64,000 nt of DNA. Source: Flavobacterium phragmitis. GTDB taxonomy: Bacteria > Bacteroidota > Bacteroidia > Flavobacteriales > Flavobacteriaceae. Both the position numbers and the translations under genes were made by a program. Below, piece by piece: positions 52,928-61,813 of this stretch. The notes beneath the pieces are model-generated. The model saw only the letters and a list, made by a program, of their open reading frames with translations. It was not told the origin of the DNA and did no database searches. The stretch spans positions 219,066 through 283,065 of the forward strand of contig NZ_FOMH01000004.1 of assembly GCF_900112575.1 (NCBI RefSeq), given 5' to 3'. Each line of letters starts with the position of its first letter. The stretch's first letter is position 1.

Positions 52928-54406
52928 ATGAAAAAACAAATTTTTCTTTATTTTACAGCTTTACTTTTTACAAGTACCATCTCAGGACAAGAGATAAAAG
53001 ATTTCTTTTCGACCCTTGTTAAAAATAATCTTTTTAACGGCAGTGTTTTAATTTCTAAATCGGGAGAAACTGTTTTTTCTGATTTTTATGGATATGCTAA
53101 TATCGAGAAGAAAGAAAAAATCAATGAAAAGTCTCAATTTACAATTGCATCAGTATCAAAAACGTTTACAGCGACAGCAATACTGCAGCTTAAACAAAAA
53201 GGAAAACTGAATATTGATGATCTTGTCCAAAAATATCTTCAGGATTTTCCTTATCCCAATGTTAGTATTAGACATCTGCTGAGCCATACTTCTGGAGTAA
53301 GTCACTACTATCGTCTGTTTGATAATGCAATAAAAGAAAATCCAGAGAAAACTTTTTCTAATGAAGATATTATACCCGCGTTAATTGAAAATAAAGTACC
53401 GCTTTCATTTGCTCCGGGAGACAAATGGGAATATAATAATGTTAATTACTGCCTTGCAGCTTTGATAGTAGAAAAAATAACAGGAATTAGTTTTAGAGAT
53501 TATTTGAAAAAAAATATTTTCGTTCCTGCTAAAATGAAAGATTCATTTCTTCCTAAGGATAGAAGGCTTAAAGGACCAAATCAGGTAGAATTGTATGCTT
53601 ATCCAAACTTTTATTCAACCCATCTAGTCAATGTTCAAACCTTAAAAGAAACTTTTTTAATAGATGAGAAAAGCAATTTTAATGGGCCTGGAGGCATTGT
53701 AAGTACAGCTCTAGATTTACAGAAGTATCAAAAAGCATTATTTAGTTATCAGCTTTTAGGCAAGAAAGAATTAGAAGAAGCGCTGACACCGGCAAAACTT
53801 AATGATGGAAAAATGGCTTCTTTTCGAATGGATGAAAAAGAGATTGTCTATGGTTTAGGCTGGGCAATGTACACTAATGATGCTAATGAAAAAATAGTTT
53901 TTCACGATGGTCTCAATACTGGGCTTACATCAATTTTGATGCATAATATTACTAGAAACAACACTGTTATTTTGCTGTCCAATACAGCAAGTCCAGTCTT
54001 TGTTACAGCCAATGAAGTTTTGAAATTAATTGATCATAAGCCTTATAAAATGCCTTTGCAAAATCTTTCTAGAATCTATGGCAGTCTGCTTGAAAGCGGG
54101 GATAAAGAAAAGGCAAATCAGTTAATTGAAGGATATTTAAAAAAGCCAGACACGTACGAAGCATCAGAAAGAGATTTTAATAGATTGGGATATCAATTTC
54201 TTAGACTTCAAAAAACAGACAATTCTTTACTGACATTTGCTTCGGCAACATTACTTTTTCCGAACAGTTCAAATATATATGATAGCTATGGAGAGGCATT
54301 GCTCCAAAGCGGTAAAAAAGAGGACGCGATTAAAATGTACCAAAAATCGGTTGAATTAAATCCAGATAATGAAAATGGTAAAAAAGTATTGAAAGAATTG
54401 CTGTAA
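52928..54406 (+). CDS. Secreted serine hydrolase with C-terminal TPR-like repeats
   Basis: A 492-residue protein: signal peptide (MKKQIFLYFTALLFTSTISG and then Q), class C-type catalytic domain with SVSK (S75-K78), YNN in WEYNNVNYCLAALIVEK, and HDG in VFHDGLNTGLTS. After about residue 385 the sequence turns helical with tetratricopeptide features (YGSLLESGDKEKANQLIEGY, SNIYDSYGEALLQSGKKEDA, IKMYQKSVELNPDNENG). The hydrolase-plus-TPR layout suggests a peptide-binding tail. It is not a close copy of the neighbouring serine hydrolase on the other strand. Preceded by a simple tandem repeat instead of a clear Shine-Dalgarno. Confidence 0.9.
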   Translation: MKKQIFLYFTALLFTSTISGQEIKDFFSTLVKNNLFNGSVLISKSGETVFSDFYGYANIEKKEKINEKSQFTIASVSKTFTATAILQLKQKGKLNIDDLVQKYLQDFPYPNVSIRHLLSHTSGVSHYYRLFDNAIKENPEKTFSNEDIIPALIENKVPLSFAPGDKWEYNNVNYCLAALIVEKITGISFRDYLKKNIFVPAKMKDSFLPKDRRLKGPNQVELYAYPNFYSTHLVNVQTLKETFLIDEKSNFNGPGGIVSTALDLQKYQKALFSYQLLGKKELEEALTPAKLNDGKMASFRMDEKEIVYGLGWAMYTNDANEKIVFHDGLNTGLTSILMHNITRNNTVILLSNTASPVFVTANEVLKLIDHKPYKMPLQNLSRIYGSLLESGDKEKANQLIEGYLKKPDTYEASERDFNRLGYQFLRLQKTDNSLLTFASATLLFPNSSNIYDSYGEALLQSGKKEDAIKMYQKSVELNPDNENGKKVLKELL

Positions 54407-54444
54407 TTACCAGATGTAAAAGTTTTAATCAAGGTTTAGAAAAC

Positions 54445-54478
54445 AAAAAAAGCTTCAGATTTCTCTGAAGCTTTTTTG
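54445..54478. terminator. AGCTTCAGA-family terminator between serine hydrolase and initiator tRNA copy 2
   Basis: AAAAAAAGCTTCAGA TTTC TCTGAAGCTTTTTT, the most perfect member of the six-copy family, with A and T tracts on both sides. Confidence 0.85.
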
Positions 54479-54482
54479 TTAG

Positions 54483-54555
54483 TAGCGGGAACAGGACTCG
54501 AACCTGTGACCTTCGGGTTATGAGCCCGACGAGCTGCCTACTGCTCTATCCCGCG
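54483..54555 (-). tRNA. tRNA-fMet (anticodon CAT), copy 2
   Basis: Identical over 73 bases to 37277-37349, with the same initiator features (C1 against T72, A11-U24, GGG/CCC in the anticodon stem). The identity extends to the leader and -7 box (TATCTTTG, 54568-54575) and to the downstream hairpin family, so it is a segmental duplicate of the whole transcription unit. Confidence 0.95.
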
Positions 54556-54567
54556 ATGTTTCGGGTG

Positions 54568-54575
54568 CAAAGATA
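54568..54575 (-). promoter_or_regulatory. -7 box for initiator tRNA copy 2
   Basis: TATCTTTG on the minus strand; the leader is identical to copy 1. Confidence 0.65.
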
Positions 54576-54644
54576 CGCCGATTTTTTAGAAATGCAACGA
54601 AAACTTTAAAAAATGTTTTATTTCCTGTATTGACTTGATATGAT

Positions 54645-54652
54645 TACCTTTG
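54645..54652 (+). promoter_or_regulatory. -7 box for era
   Basis: TACCTTTG, exact TAnnTTTG, 14 bases before the era ATG at 54667; the message would have a very short leader. Confidence 0.6.
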
Positions 54653-54666
54653 CAGACTAAAATATT

Positions 54667-55554
54667 ATGCAAATGTCACATAAAGCAGGTTTTGTAAACA
54701 TTATCGGAAATCCAAATGTTGGAAAATCAACATTGATGAATGCTTTCGTTGGAGAGCGATTGTCAATTATTACATCAAAAGCACAAACTACTCGTCATAG
54801 AATTCTTGGAATCGTAAACGGAGAAGACTTTCAGTTGGTATTGTCTGATACTCCTGGAATCATCAAACCAGCCTACGAAATGCAGGAATCGATGATGAAC
54901 TTTGTAAAATCGGCTTTTGAAGATGCTGATATTTTAATCTACATGGTCGAAATAGGCGAGCAGGATCTTAAAGATGAAGATTTCTTTAAGAAAATCATTC
55001 ATGCTAAAATCCCTGTTTTATTACTTTTAAATAAAATCGATAATTCGAACCAGGAACAGTTAGAGCAACAAGTTACTTTTTGGAAAGAAAAAGTGCCGAA
55101 TGCAGAAATTTTCCCAATCTCAGCTTTACAGAACTTTAATGTTCCAGAAGTTTTTGGAAGAATTATCGAATTATTGCCAGAATCTCCGGCTTATTATCCA
55201 AAAGACCAATTAACAGACAAACCAGAGCGTTTCTTTGTTAACGAGACAATTCGTGAGAAAATCTTATTGAATTATAGTAAAGAGATTCCGTATGCGGTGG
55301 AAATCGTAACAGAAGAATTTCATGAAACCGACAATATTATCAGAATCCGTTCGGTAATTATGGTGGAGCGCGACACTCAAAAAGGAATCATTATCGGGCA
55401 TAAAGGTGCGGCTTTGAAAAAAGTAGGGACCGATGCTCGTGCTGATTTAGAGAAATTCTTCGGAAAACAAATTCACATTGAGCTTTACGTAAAAGTGAAC
55501 AAAAACTGGAGAAGTAATGCGAATATGCTGAAAAGATTCGGATATAATCAGTAA
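54667..55554 (+). CDS. era: GTPase Era
   Basis: A 295-residue GTPase: G1 GNPNVGKST (14-22), G3 DTPGI, G4 NKID, then the C-terminal KH domain with GHKGAALKKVGTDARADLEK and HIELYVKVNKNW. Era binds the 3' end of 16S rRNA and supports small-subunit maturation. ATGs at 54667 and 54673 are both possible. der follows on the same strand 279 bases later with its own -7 box. Confidence 0.97.
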   Translation: MQMSHKAGFVNIIGNPNVGKSTLMNAFVGERLSIITSKAQTTRHRILGIVNGEDFQLVLSDTPGIIKPAYEMQESMMNFVKSAFEDADILIYMVEIGEQDLKDEDFFKKIIHAKIPVLLLLNKIDNSNQEQLEQQVTFWKEKVPNAEIFPISALQNFNVPEVFGRIIELLPESPAYYPKDQLTDKPERFFVNETIREKILLNYSKEIPYAVEIVTEEFHETDNIIRIRSVIMVERDTQKGIIIGHKGAALKKVGTDARADLEKFFGKQIHIELYVKVNKNWRSNANMLKRFGYNQ

Positions 55555-55728
55555 AAAGAATTTTCAGTCGCAGTTTACGGTCTCAGTCTTAAAACTGTAA
55601 CTAAATTGTAAACTAGAATATATCAATAAATAGTTGCTAAAAAAGTAGTACGTCTTTGGTTTAGGGCCACGTTTTTACCAGTTTTTTTAACTGAATTCTT
55701 AAAACTGTGACTGCAAACTAAAAAAGAC

Positions 55729-55736
55729 TACCTTTG
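55729..55736 (+). promoter_or_regulatory. -7 box for der
   Basis: TACCTTTG, exact consensus, 97 bases before the der ATG. Between it and the gene lies a run of AATCTAAAATCT-type units (55796-55826). The preceding stretch starts TTTTCAGTCGCAGTTT, a string also found right after the ABC-F gene (16594-). Confidence 0.55.
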
Positions 55737-55833
55737 CAAAAAATTTAAATAAAGCATTTTGGATTACAAGTGATTAGGTTTTTAGGAAGCTAAGAATCTG
55801 AAATCTAAAGTCTAAAATCTAAAATTCAAAAAA

Positions 55834-57144
55834 ATGAGTAATAACATTGTTGCGATAGTAGGAAGACCTAATGTGGGGAAATCAACCCTTTTCAATAGGC
55901 TGATACAAAGAAGAGAAGCTATTGTAGATTCAGTATCTGGGGTTACCCGTGATAGAAACTATGGTAAAAGCGAGTGGAACGGAAAAGAGTTTTCTGTCAT
56001 TGATACAGGTGGATACGTTCGAGGGTCTGATGACGTTTTTGAAGGTGAAATTCGTAAACAGGTAGAACTTGCTATCGACGAAGCCGATGTTATTATTTTT
56101 GTGGTTGATGTTGAAGAAGGAATTACGCCAATGGATGAAACTGTTGCGAAATTACTTCGTAAAGTAACAAAACCAGTTTTATTGGCCGTAAATAAGGTAG
56201 ATAATGCCATGCGTGAAAAAGATGCAGTGGAGTTTTACAACCTTGGTTTAGGCGATTATTACACTTTTGCAAGTATTTCTGGAAGCGGAACAGGGGATTT
56301 ATTAGATGCTTTAATTGAAGCTTTCCCAGAAAAACCGGAAGTTGAGGTTAAAGAAGATTTGCCTCGTTTTGCTGTTGTAGGACGTCCAAATGCAGGGAAA
56401 TCTAGTTTTATCAATGCTTTGATTGGTAAAGACCGTTATATTGTAACCGACATTGCAGGTACAACTCGTGATGCTATTGATACTAAATTTGACCGTTTTG
56501 GTTTCGAATTCAACTTGGTTGATACCGCTGGTATTCGTCGTAAAGCAAAAGTAAAAGAAGATTTAGAGTTTTATTCTGTAATGCGTTCTGTACGTGCTAT
56601 CGAACATGCAGATATCTGTATTTTGGTAATCGACGCGACTCGAGGATTTGAAGGTCAAGATCAAAGTATTTTCTGGCTAGCAGAGAAAAACCGTAAAGGT
56701 GTTGTAATCTTAGTAAACAAATGGGATTTAGTAGAAAAAGACACTATGTCAACTCGTGATTACGAAGAGAAAATCAAAAAAGAGTTAATGCCTTTTACAG
56801 ACGTGCCAATTTTATTTGTTTCGGCTTTAACGAAACAACGTTTATTGAAAGCACTTGAAGCTACAGTTCAGGTTTTTGAAAATAGAAAACAAAGAATTTC
56901 TACTTCAAAATTCAACGAATATATGTTGAAGGTAATTGAGGCTTATCCGCCGCCAGCAACAAAAGGAAAATATGTAAAAATTAAATATTGCATGCAATTG
57001 CCAACACCGACACCGCAATTTGTGTTTTTTGCTAATTTACCGCAATATGTAAAAGAACCTTATAAACGATATCTGGAAAATAAAATTAGAGAGAAATGGG
57101 ATTTTGCAGGAGTTCCAATCGATATTTATATTAGAGAAAAATAA
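55834..57144 (+). CDS. der: GTPase Der
   Basis: A 436-residue protein with two tandem GTPase domains, unique to Der (EngA). Domain 1 has GRPNVGKST (9-17) and DTGGY; domain 2 has GRPNAGKSS (about 181-189), [10 protein letters not shown] and NKWDL. A C-terminal KH-like domain follows ([20 protein letters not shown]). Der acts in 50S ribosome assembly. A hairpin terminator follows (57153-57175). Confidence 0.97.
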   Translation: MSNNIVAIVGRPNVGKSTLFNRLIQRREAIVDSVSGVTRDRNYGKSEWNGKEFSVIDTGGYVRGSDDVFEGEIRKQVELAIDEADVIIFVVDVEEGITPMDETVAKLLRKVTKPVLLAVNKVDNAMREKDAVEFYNLGLGDYYTFASISGSGTGDLLDALIEAFPEKPEVEVKEDLPRFAVVGRPNAGKSSFINALIGKDRYIVTDIAGTTRDAIDTKFDRFGFEFNLVDTAGIRRKAKVKEDLEFYSVMRSVRAIEHADICILVIDATRGFEGQDQSIFWLAEKNRKGVVILVNKWDLVEKDTMSTRDYEEKIKKELMPFTDVPILFVSALTKQRLLKALEATVQVFENRKQRISTSKFNEYMLKVIEAYPPPATKGKYVKIKYCMQLPTPTPQFVFFANLPQYVKEPYKRYLENKIREKWDFAGVPIDIYIREK

Positions 57145-57152
57145 AAAAAATG

Positions 57153-57175
57153 AGTCCCCGAATAGGGGACTTTTT
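57153..57175 (+). terminator. Terminator after der
   Basis: AGTCCCC GAATA GGGGACT followed by TTTTT. Confidence 0.85.
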
Positions 57176-57300
57176 CATGTTTGGTGACTACATAATTACA
57201 GGATTAATTTTTTATTGGCATTATATTTGAATAAATGTGAAAAACACAATTAAACCTTTTGCATTTTTTTAAGTCTTACTGTCCAAAACTAACCTAATTT

Positions 57301-60057
57301 ATGACCAAAATTTATTCATTTCTATTGTTTTTAGCTTTTGTGTATTCGGCAAATGCCCAAAATAATATCGTTATTAAAGGAACAGTGGTTGATATCAATA
57401 CACAGCTTCCACTTGAACTTGCTACCGTTTATTTTACCACCGTAAAAGATTCTACTATGATTGAATATGCTACGACGGATAAAAACGGAAATTTTATTAT
57501 CAATACTAAAAAGTTTGACAAACCAGTTTTCTTAAAAGTAAATTACACAGGATACCAAGCTTATTTTGAAGAACAAAAAGGACTTACAGAAAGTAAAGAC
57601 TTTGGAAAATTGTATATGATTGAAAATGCTAATGTTTTAAACGAGGTAATCGTGAAATCTGAAGCACCGCCAATTACCATTAAAAAAGATACCTTAGAAT
57701 TTAATGCCCCTTCGTACAAAGTTCGCCCAGATGCGAATGTTGAAACTTTATTGAAACAATTACCTGGATTTGATGTTGATAATTCCGGAAAAATTACGGT
57801 GAATGGGCGAGAAGTCAATCAGGTCTTAGTTAACGGAAAAGCATTTTTTGATAAAGATGGTGCTATAGCCATTAAAAATCTTCCTGCAGATATCATTAAA
57901 AAAGTTCAGGTTTCTGACTTTAAAACAAAGAAAGAGGAATTGGCTAAACAAGAATCGACTTCAGATTATTCGAGCATTAATATCACTATTGACGAAAAGA
58001 AAAATAAAGGATATTTCGGAAAAGTTCTCGGTGGATATGGCTCGGATGAGCATTATGAAAGCAGTTTGATGATGAACTTTTTCAAAAACAAACAAAAAAT
58101 CAGTGTTTTGGCATCTTCTAATAATATCAATTCGACCGGCTTTTCTATGGATGAGGTTTTTGATAATATGGGAGGCGGAAGAAATGCAAAAGGAGGCCAA
58201 GGTGCTAGCAGTGGCGGAAGAGGAATCACACAATCGACTTTGGCTGGTATAAATTATTCTGATGATTGGACGAAAGATTTGGAGTTTACGAGCAGTTACA
58301 ATTTTACGAATGCGGTAACTAAAAATGATAGTAAATCGAATCAGGTTAGTTTTTTGCCGACAGGAAATATTATAACAGAGGCTGATTCTAAAACCAAAAA
58401 TGAAAATACGGGGAATAATGCCAATTTTCAACTGGAATACAAAATCAATCCGACAATGCGTCTTGTTGTGGCTCCAAATTTAAATCAGTCCAATTCTACT
58501 AATAGTAATTCTTCTTTTACTTCTTCAGTAGATGAAAATGGTGAAGCATTAAACGAAAGTACATCAACTTCTCATACAGAAGGTTCTAATACGAATTTTG
58601 CGAACAGCATTAATTTCAATAAAGTATTTGAAAAGAAGTCGCGAAATCTTAGTATTGTTTTTAATAACAATAATTCTAAAAATAACTCGAACGGAATTAA
58701 TATTTCTGAAACTATTTTCCATCAGGATGGAAAACCGAATGATGAGAGAAATCAGAATGCAAAAAATACTTCTAAAAGTGATACGTATGCGATTGATTTA
58801 GAATATACAGAACCAATTACAGATTCGGTTCGAGTGCGTTTTGGAACCGATTTTAACTGGCAAAATTCTATAAATGACCAAAAAACATTCAATTTTGATG
58901 AAGATACTGACCAATATTCAGATTTGAATTTATCATTGACAAATTATACAAGTTCAAAACAGAATTCGATTTCTCCAAAAGTTGGGATTACTTTACAGAA
59001 AAGTAAATTTACGCTGAATTTAAATTCAAGAACTTCAATTGTAGAGTTTGATAATCATTCTTTTTATTTGAATCAAGCAACCGATTTGAATAAAAGATAT
59101 ATGCTTCCTTATGGAAATGCGCAGCTTCGATACAAATTTAATCGTTCCAAAAACCTGACTTTTAAATATGATTATTCAAATGCGCTTCCGTCAGCAACTC
59201 AGTTAATGCCTGTAGCGAATTTAAATAATCCATTAAATAGTGTAATCGGTAATCCAGATTTAAATCCGATTGAAAAAAACAGTGCAGGAATCGACTTTAA
59301 AAACTTTGATTTTAGAACGCGTTCGGGATATAGTGTTTACATTAGGGGAGATTATTATAACAATGATGTAGTTTCGACTTCAATTTATGATGATAGCGGA
59401 AAAAGAAATACGACTTATGTAAATATTTCAGGAACTTATTCAACATCTATTGGTGGAAACTGGAATCAACAGATTAAAAAAGATGCGCATACTTTGCGTT
59501 ACGGTTTGCGTTTGAGCGGAAATTATAATTTTGATAAAGGATTCACAAATGCCGAGTTATATAGTGCCAAATCTCTTGTAGTAACACCAAGTGTTTATGC
59601 TTCTTACGATTATGGAGAAGTGCTTTCGATTGCGCCATCATACAGTTTGTCGTATAATGAAACACGTTATGAAAACTATTCAAGAGATGCAACTTCAAAT
59701 GTAATTCACAGAATAAATCTACAAACCACTTCATATTGGCCGGCGAATTTAATTTTTGGAAATGATTTTGGGTACACTTACAATTCAAACATCTCAGACG
59801 ATTTTAAGAAAGATTTCTTTCTTTGGAATACTAGTTTGTCTTATGGTTTCTTAGATAAAAAATTATATGCAAAAGTAAAAGTGTATGATGTTTTAAATCA
59901 GAACCAAAGCGCAACCAGAACTATCTCTGCAACTTCGATTCGGGATGAACAAAATACAGTTTTAAAACGCTATGTAATGTTTTCTCTAGCCTATAAAATT
60001 GGAAACTTCGCTGAAAGTAAAAAAGGAGGAAAGGGAAGACAGAGAGGAGAATTCTAG
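57301..60057 (+). CDS. Outer-membrane beta-barrel protein with carboxypeptidase-like N-terminal domain
   Basis: A 918-residue TonB-receptor-related protein. It has a signal peptide (MTKIYSFLLFLAFVYSANAQ) and a carboxypeptidase-regulatory-like Ig domain (about 22-105, VIKGTVVDINTQLPLELATV). A plug-like domain follows (about 130-230, FNAPSYKVRPDANVETLLKQ, LPGFDVDNSGKITVNGREV, VLVNGKAFF). After a Gly-rich loop (GGGRNAKGGQGASSGGRG) comes a long beta barrel belonging to the outer-membrane beta-barrel family 3. The substrate is unknown and there is no SusD partner, so it is unlikely to be a polysaccharide-uptake SusC. The C-terminus is basic (GGKGRQRGEF). Monocistronic. Confidence 0.88.
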   Translation: MTKIYSFLLFLAFVYSANAQNNIVIKGTVVDINTQLPLELATVYFTTVKDSTMIEYATTDKNGNFIINTKKFDKPVFLKVNYTGYQAYFEEQKGLTESKDFGKLYMIENANVLNEVIVKSEAPPITIKKDTLEFNAPSYKVRPDANVETLLKQLPGFDVDNSGKITVNGREVNQVLVNGKAFFDKDGAIAIKNLPADIIKKVQVSDFKTKKEELAKQESTSDYSSINITIDEKKNKGYFGKVLGGYGSDEHYESSLMMNFFKNKQKISVLASSNNINSTGFSMDEVFDNMGGGRNAKGGQGASSGGRGITQSTLAGINYSDDWTKDLEFTSSYNFTNAVTKNDSKSNQVSFLPTGNIITEADSKTKNENTGNNANFQLEYKINPTMRLVVAPNLNQSNSTNSNSSFTSSVDENGEALNESTSTSHTEGSNTNFANSINFNKVFEKKSRNLSIVFNNNNSKNNSNGINISETIFHQDGKPNDERNQNAKNTSKSDTYAIDLEYTEPITDSVRVRFGTDFNWQNSINDQKTFNFDEDTDQYSDLNLSLTNYTSSKQNSISPKVGITLQKSKFTLNLNSRTSIVEFDNHSFYLNQATDLNKRYMLPYGNAQLRYKFNRSKNLTFKYDYSNALPSATQLMPVANLNNPLNSVIGNPDLNPIEKNSAGIDFKNFDFRTRSGYSVYIRGDYYNNDVVSTSIYDDSGKRNTTYVNISGTYSTSIGGNWNQQIKKDAHTLRYGLRLSGNYNFDKGFTNAELYSAKSLVVTPSVYASYDYGEVLSIAPSYSLSYNETRYENYSRDATSNVIHRINLQTTSYWPANLIFGNDFGYTYNSNISDDFKKDFFLWNTSLSYGFLDKKLYAKVKVYDVLNQNQSATRTISATSIRDEQNTVLKRYVMFSLAYKIGNFAESKKGGKGRQRGEF

Positions 60058-60072
60058 TTTTAGGTTCAAAGC

Positions 60073-60151
60073 GACAAAGTCACAGAGTTACAGAGTTACA
60101 GAGTTACAAAGTCACAAAGTCACAAAGTTACAGAGTTACAGAGTTACAAAG
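60073..60151. repeat. ACARAGTY 8-base tandem repeat
   Basis: About nine to ten units of ACAGAGTT or ACAAAGTC/T in a row between the barrel gene and its terminator. The two unit types alternate in blocks. Confidence 0.85.
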
Positions 60152-60154
60152 AAT

Positions 60155-60192
60155 AAAAAACGGCAAATCATAAAATGATTTGCCGTTTTTTT
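60155..60192. terminator. Bidirectional terminator between convergent genes
   Basis: AAAAAACGGCAAATCAT AAA ATGATTTGCCGTTTTTT, a 17-base perfect stem. Confidence 0.9.
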
Positions 60193-60202
60193 ATAGTAAA
60201 AT

Positions 60203-60937
60203 CTAAAATCTACGATTAATTCTATGATAAACAGTGAAGCGAATAATATCACGGTCGTAAAAATCGACACCACTTGCACGTCTTTGAAAATTCTTTAGAT
60301 ATCCTAATTCCAAACCTAGATTAGGAGTGAAGTGATAACGCAAAGCAACATAAAATCTGTTTTGATCAAAAGTATTTCTTTTGTTGTCTTTGCCGTAATT
60401 GAATAAAATTTCATCAGAAATAGTTCCTTTTAAGCTGCTTTGGTCTTTTTCCCAAAGTGTAAAAGTAGATTGCAGACGATATCTAAATCGGTATGCAAAG
60501 GAGAATTCGTTCAAAAGACCATTTTTATCTGTTTTTTGAATAAAACGCTCTTCCAGTTGAAAACGATTATGAAAGGTAATTTTAGCAATATCATTAATTA
60601 GAGTCAAATCCTGCTGCGATCTATATTCGGGAACAGAATAATCCGGATCTACATTTGGGTTTTGTGTATTGACATTAAAATAAGCAAGTCCAGCACCAAA
60701 ATCCATTAATTTGTTTGCTCTATAACGAGCTTGAGACCGAATGACAAAAAGATTTTCGTGAATCGGATTGACAAAACTTCGATTGTCAAATTCAGAATGA
60801 ATAGCCCATTTTTCACTTAAAGGAAAGATGTTATAATACCGAATCCAAGTCAGTGTCTGTTGATCGGTCTTTTTTATATTTTGCGCCAATAAAACGGGAC
60901 CAAAAATTAATATAAGTATTAATTTGAAAATCTTCAT
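60203..60937 (-). CDS. DUF2490 outer-membrane-like protein
   Basis: A 244-residue protein with a signal peptide (MKIFKLILILIFGPVLLAQ). It is rich in amphipathic strands with aromatic girdles (LTWIRYYNIFPLSEKWAIHS, FRYRLQSTFTLWEKDQ, ALRYHFTPNLGLELGYLKNF) ending in a C-terminal FTVYHRINRRF, as in small outer-membrane barrels. The pattern is DUF2490; the function is unknown. It shares a terminator with the convergent barrel gene. Confidence 0.88.
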   Translation of the reverse strand: MKIFKLILILIFGPVLLAQNIKKTDQQTLTWIRYYNIFPLSEKWAIHSEFDNRSFVNPIHENLFVIRSQARYRANKLMDFGAGLAYFNVNTQNPNVDPDYSVPEYRSQQDLTLINDIAKITFHNRFQLEERFIQKTDKNGLLNEFSFAYRFRYRLQSTFTLWEKDQSSLKGTISDEILFNYGKDNKRNTFDQNRFYVALRYHFTPNLGLELGYLKNFQRRASGVDFYDRDIIRFTVYHRINRRF

Positions 60938-61062
60938 TCAATCAATAAAATTCAGGCTGCGAATATATACAAACAGGAGTATATGATTTGAAATTTGATT
61001 TGTTTTTTATTCTGCTTTTTGTTTGATTTTGTGATTGTTTTGGATAACAAAAAAAGTTTTGG

Positions 61063-61608
61063 CTAAATAGAAGATATGTCTTTTGAGTCTAATGCGATTA
61101 AAAGTTCTTTATCTAAGTTCAGGAATAATTCAAGCTGAGGTATTATTTCCATTTCTAAAAAACGAACTTCAGGATTATTTTGATTTTCATTTCTGATGTT
61201 ATTGGTCAAGTAGTATCGTTTGATAGAAGAACCTGTTTTGGAAGTTAGAATATAGCAGTAAGTATGTGCCCCTGATTTTGTTGTAATGTTTAAAATAGTA
61301 TTTAACGCTGCGATTTCTTTTTTTCCAAACGGTGTGATTTTATAGAATTTGTTATCAATTTTGTCAAAAAGAAATGTTGTCCTATGCTTGATTTTTAATC
61401 TGTAGATGCAATTTAATAAAAAAATTATGCTTACTAAGATTGCAATCATAATTCCATTTTTAGAATCGTAAGCATAAAAATAGATAAGCCCCAAAGTCAA
61501 AAAGCAAATTACTAGAAAAGAGTTTAATGGAAGGTTCAATTTTACATACCAATAAGGATCATAAGAAATATGATTTGCTGACGCTGTAAAATTGTAGTAA
61601 TGTGGCAT
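61063..61608 (-). CDS. Hypothetical membrane protein, 181 aa
   Basis: Two adjacent membrane helices (about 29-47, LNSFLVICFLTLGLIYFYAY, and 53-70, IMIAILVSIIFLLNCIYRL) are followed by a soluble domain with a PH-like start (KHRTTFLFDKIDNKFYKITP, FGKKEIAALNTILNITTKSG). No family is assigned. It is isolated: 125 bases to the DUF2490 gene and 205 to the TonB receptor gene. Confidence 0.65.
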   Translation of the reverse strand: MPHYYNFTASANHISYDPYWYVKLNLPLNSFLVICFLTLGLIYFYAYDSKNGIMIAILVSIIFLLNCIYRLKIKHRTTFLFDKIDNKFYKITPFGKKEIAALNTILNITTKSGAHTYCYILTSKTGSSIKRYYLTNNIRNENQNNPEVRFLEMEIIPQLELFLNLDKELLIALDSKDISSI

Positions 61609-61757
61609 AGAAATATAAATTGATTTTCACTTTTAAGACTTTATATGTTAGATAGAAAGAAGATTATCAAAGTCTTAATAGTAAATATCATTTCTTTAAA
61701 TAAAACAAAATGCCACTGTAAGGTTTTAAAATAACAATTTAAGTTTTTTGTATAAAA

Positions 61758-61793
61758 AAAGATGAGATATGTTTTTAAGCATATCCCATCTTT
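61758..61793 (-). terminator. Terminator after the TonB-dependent receptor
   Basis: AAAGATGAGATATG and CATATCCCATCTTT form the stem with one mismatch; an A tract on the left gives the U tail for the leftward gene. Confidence 0.75.
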
Positions 61794-61813
61794 ACTAACC
61801 AATTCACTTGTTA

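Noticed and set aside
51008..54406. A tandem duplication of serine hydrolases
   Set aside because: The two proteins share only the class C motifs; their C-terminal domains differ (DUF3471-like versus TPR-like), so they are not recent copies.
57301..60057. A SusC/SusD polysaccharide-uptake pair
   Set aside because: The barrel protein belongs to a different outer-membrane family and no SusD-like lipoprotein lies next to it.
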